The notes below the pieces were generated by a model. It was not told the origin of the DNA, made no database searches, and saw only the letters and a program-made list of their open reading frames with translations. Source: an uncultured Sulfitobacter sp. (GTDB lineage: Bacteria; Pseudomonadota; Alphaproteobacteria; Rhodobacterales; Rhodobacteraceae). From it: a stretch of DNA of 8,234 nt. Where the stretch lies: contig CALAIJ010000015.1 of assembly GCA_937923365.1 (NCBI GenBank), positions 1 through 8,234 of the forward strand, written 5' to 3'. The translations under genes and the position numbers were made by a program. Below, one piece after another: positions 7,008 through 8,234 of this stretch (positions are counted from its first letter, which is position 1; the number at the start of each line of letters is the position of its first letter).

Positions 7008-8234
7008 ATGCGCCTTTCTGCCCTGCTGACCATCACTTTGACCTTCGCCGCTGCGGCGGTGGTGTCGCTGGTGGCGGCAAACTTCTCTGTGAAACTGATC
7101 GAAGAGACCTCCGAAATCGGGGTGCGCGATGCACTGGACGATGCGGGCATGACATGGGCCGAGGTCGAGGCTGACGGCCTCCAAGTGGCGTTGGCGGGCA
7201 TCGCACCCACCGAAGCGATCCGCTTTAGTGCGCTGACAACCGCAGGCACCGTCGTAGACGCGGCCCGTGTGATCGACGAAATGGAAGTGACCGCGCAAGC
7301 CGCCATCGCCCCGCCGCGCTTTTCGGCGGAAATGCTGCGCAACGAAAGCGGCATCACCGTGATTGGCCTTGTGCCCATTACAATGGACCGCGAAGCGACG
7401 ATTGAACAATTCAACGGCATGGTCTCATCCGAAAATGTGACGGACCTGCTGGAGAGTGCGGACTACCCCACACCGGACGGCTGGCAACAGGCGATGGAGT
7501 TTGCCATCAACACGATGGGCCGGCTGCCGCGCGCGAAGATTTCTGTCTCTGCAGGCGAAGTTTCGATCACTGCAATTGCAGACAGCGCGACCGCCAAAGC
7601 AACGATGGAAAAGAACATCCGCCGGAACACGCCGAATGGTGTGACCGTTGCCCTCGACATCAAAGCCCCCCGCCCTGTGATCACGCCTTTTACGCTGCGG
7701 TTTGAAAAGGACGCAGCGGGCGGGCGTTTTGATGCGTGTTCTGCCGATACGGAACGCGCGCGTCGTGCGATTGTAGACGCTGCCGTGGCGGCGGGTGCTA
7801 CTGGCGACCAGCGGTGCACCGTGGGCATGGGCGTGCCGACACCGCAATGGTCCAAGGCTGTGGCTCAGGCCATTGCTGCCGTCAACGACCTTGAGGGTGG
7901 CTCTGTCAGCTTTGCAGACGCGGACATCACACTGATCGCCGCACCAGGCACGAACCAAGCGCTTTTTGACCGCGTGGTGGGCGAGCTGGAAACAGGCCTG
8001 CCCGAAGTTTTTGCACTTAACGCAAAGCTGCCCGAGGTGGCAGACCCCAACGCAGGACCCCCCGAATTTACAGCAACCTTGTCGCCTGAAGGCCAGGTGC
8101 AATTGCGCGGGCGCATGGATTCTGCGGCCACCCGTGATCTGGCGGACAGCTATGCCAAGGCGCGCTTTGGCTCATCCAACGTCTATACCGCCGCCCGCGT
8201 GACAGAGGACCTGCCAAACACCTGGCCCCAGCGG
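7008..8234 (+). CDS. Exported BON-repeat protein, probable OmpA family; 3' end outside window
   Basis: The frame is open from ATG 7008 to the window edge (409 codons, no stop), so the protein is cut at its C-terminus. Residues 1-24 form a signal peptide or membrane anchor (Met-Arg-Leu start, then a long Ala/Val/Leu core). The rest looks exported and is built from alpha-beta modules that resemble BON domains. The first lies at about 36-95 (EIGVRDALDDAG, then VEADGLQVALAGIAPTEA, then VVDAARVIDEMEV), the second at about 158-220, the third at about 249-312, and part of a fourth begins near 353. C244 and C270 flank a helix and could form a disulfide in the periplasm. Proteins of this kind in Rhodobacteraceae usually end in an OmpA-like peptidoglycan-binding domain; that part would lie beyond the window and is inferred. 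The start has only a weak purine-rich site upstream. It lies 61 nt after ubiA on the same strand. Confidence 0.8.
   Translation, partial: MRLSALLTITLTFAAAAVVSLVAANFSVKLIEETSEIGVRDALDDAGMTWAEVEADGLQVALAGIAPTEAIRFSALTTAGTVVDAARVIDEMEVTAQAAIAPPRFSAEMLRNESGITVIGLVPITMDREATIEQFNGMVSSENVTDLLESADYPTPDGWQQAMEFAINTMGRLPRAKISVSAGEVSITAIADSATAKATMEKNIRRNTPNGVTVALDIKAPRPVITPFTLRFEKDAAGGRFDACSADTERARRAIVDAAVAAGATGDQRCTVGMGVPTPQWSKAVAQAIAAVNDLEGGSVSFADADITLIAAPGTNQALFDRVVGELETGLPEVFALNAKLPEVADPNAGPPEFTATLSPEGQVQLRGRMDSAATRDLADSYAKARFGSSNVYTAARVTEDLPNTWPQR

Noticed and set aside
7425..8102. Open frame of 225 codons on the - strand near the right edge
   Set aside because: It is antisense to the exported BON-repeat protein, whose frame is open throughout with a signal peptide and repeated modules.

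Overview
This is a GC-rich, gene-dense stretch of what looks like an alphaproteobacterial chromosome, most likely from the Rhodobacteraceae (Roseobacter group). Three things suggest this: the plant-type glutamate-cysteine ligase, the head-to-head ubiA/rsmE pair, and the style of the protein sequences. This assignment comes from family knowledge and no database was searched. I see no mobile element, CRISPR array, tRNA or rRNA, and nothing in base or codon use that points to recent transfer. The window reads as ordinary core genome, and I do not find a convincing undescribed system in it.

Layout. Positions 3-2262 (+ strand) hold a small four-helix membrane protein, a histidine-box membrane fatty-acid desaturase family protein whose start overlaps it by 14 nt, and, after a 111-nt gap with an 8-bp inverted repeat, a DUF805 family membrane protein with unusual extra segments. 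Positions 2342-5957 (- strand) hold four genes transcribed right to left: rsmE (16S rRNA m3U1498 methyltransferase), a GNAT acetyltransferase coupled to it by a 4-nt GTGA overlap, a two-helix membrane protein of unknown function, and gshA (glutamate-cysteine ligase). gshA converges on the DUF805 gene across 79 nt. Positions 5969-8234 (+ strand) hold ubiA (4-hydroxybenzoate polyprenyltransferase), divergent from rsmE with only 11 nt between start codons, and then a secreted protein made of repeated BON-like modules. That last gene runs off the window edge and probably ends in an OmpA-like domain.

Functionally these are mostly independent housekeeping roles: ribosome modification, the first step of glutathione synthesis, ubiquinone synthesis, membrane lipid modification and envelope structure. 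The parts most worth a second look are the ubiA/rsmE start region, where rsmE lacks a Shine-Dalgarno sequence but has a possible six-codon leader reading frame ending on its start codon; the loss of both plant-type CC2 redox-switch cysteines in GshA; the enlarged DUF805 protein; and the tandem BON-like repeats at the right edge.
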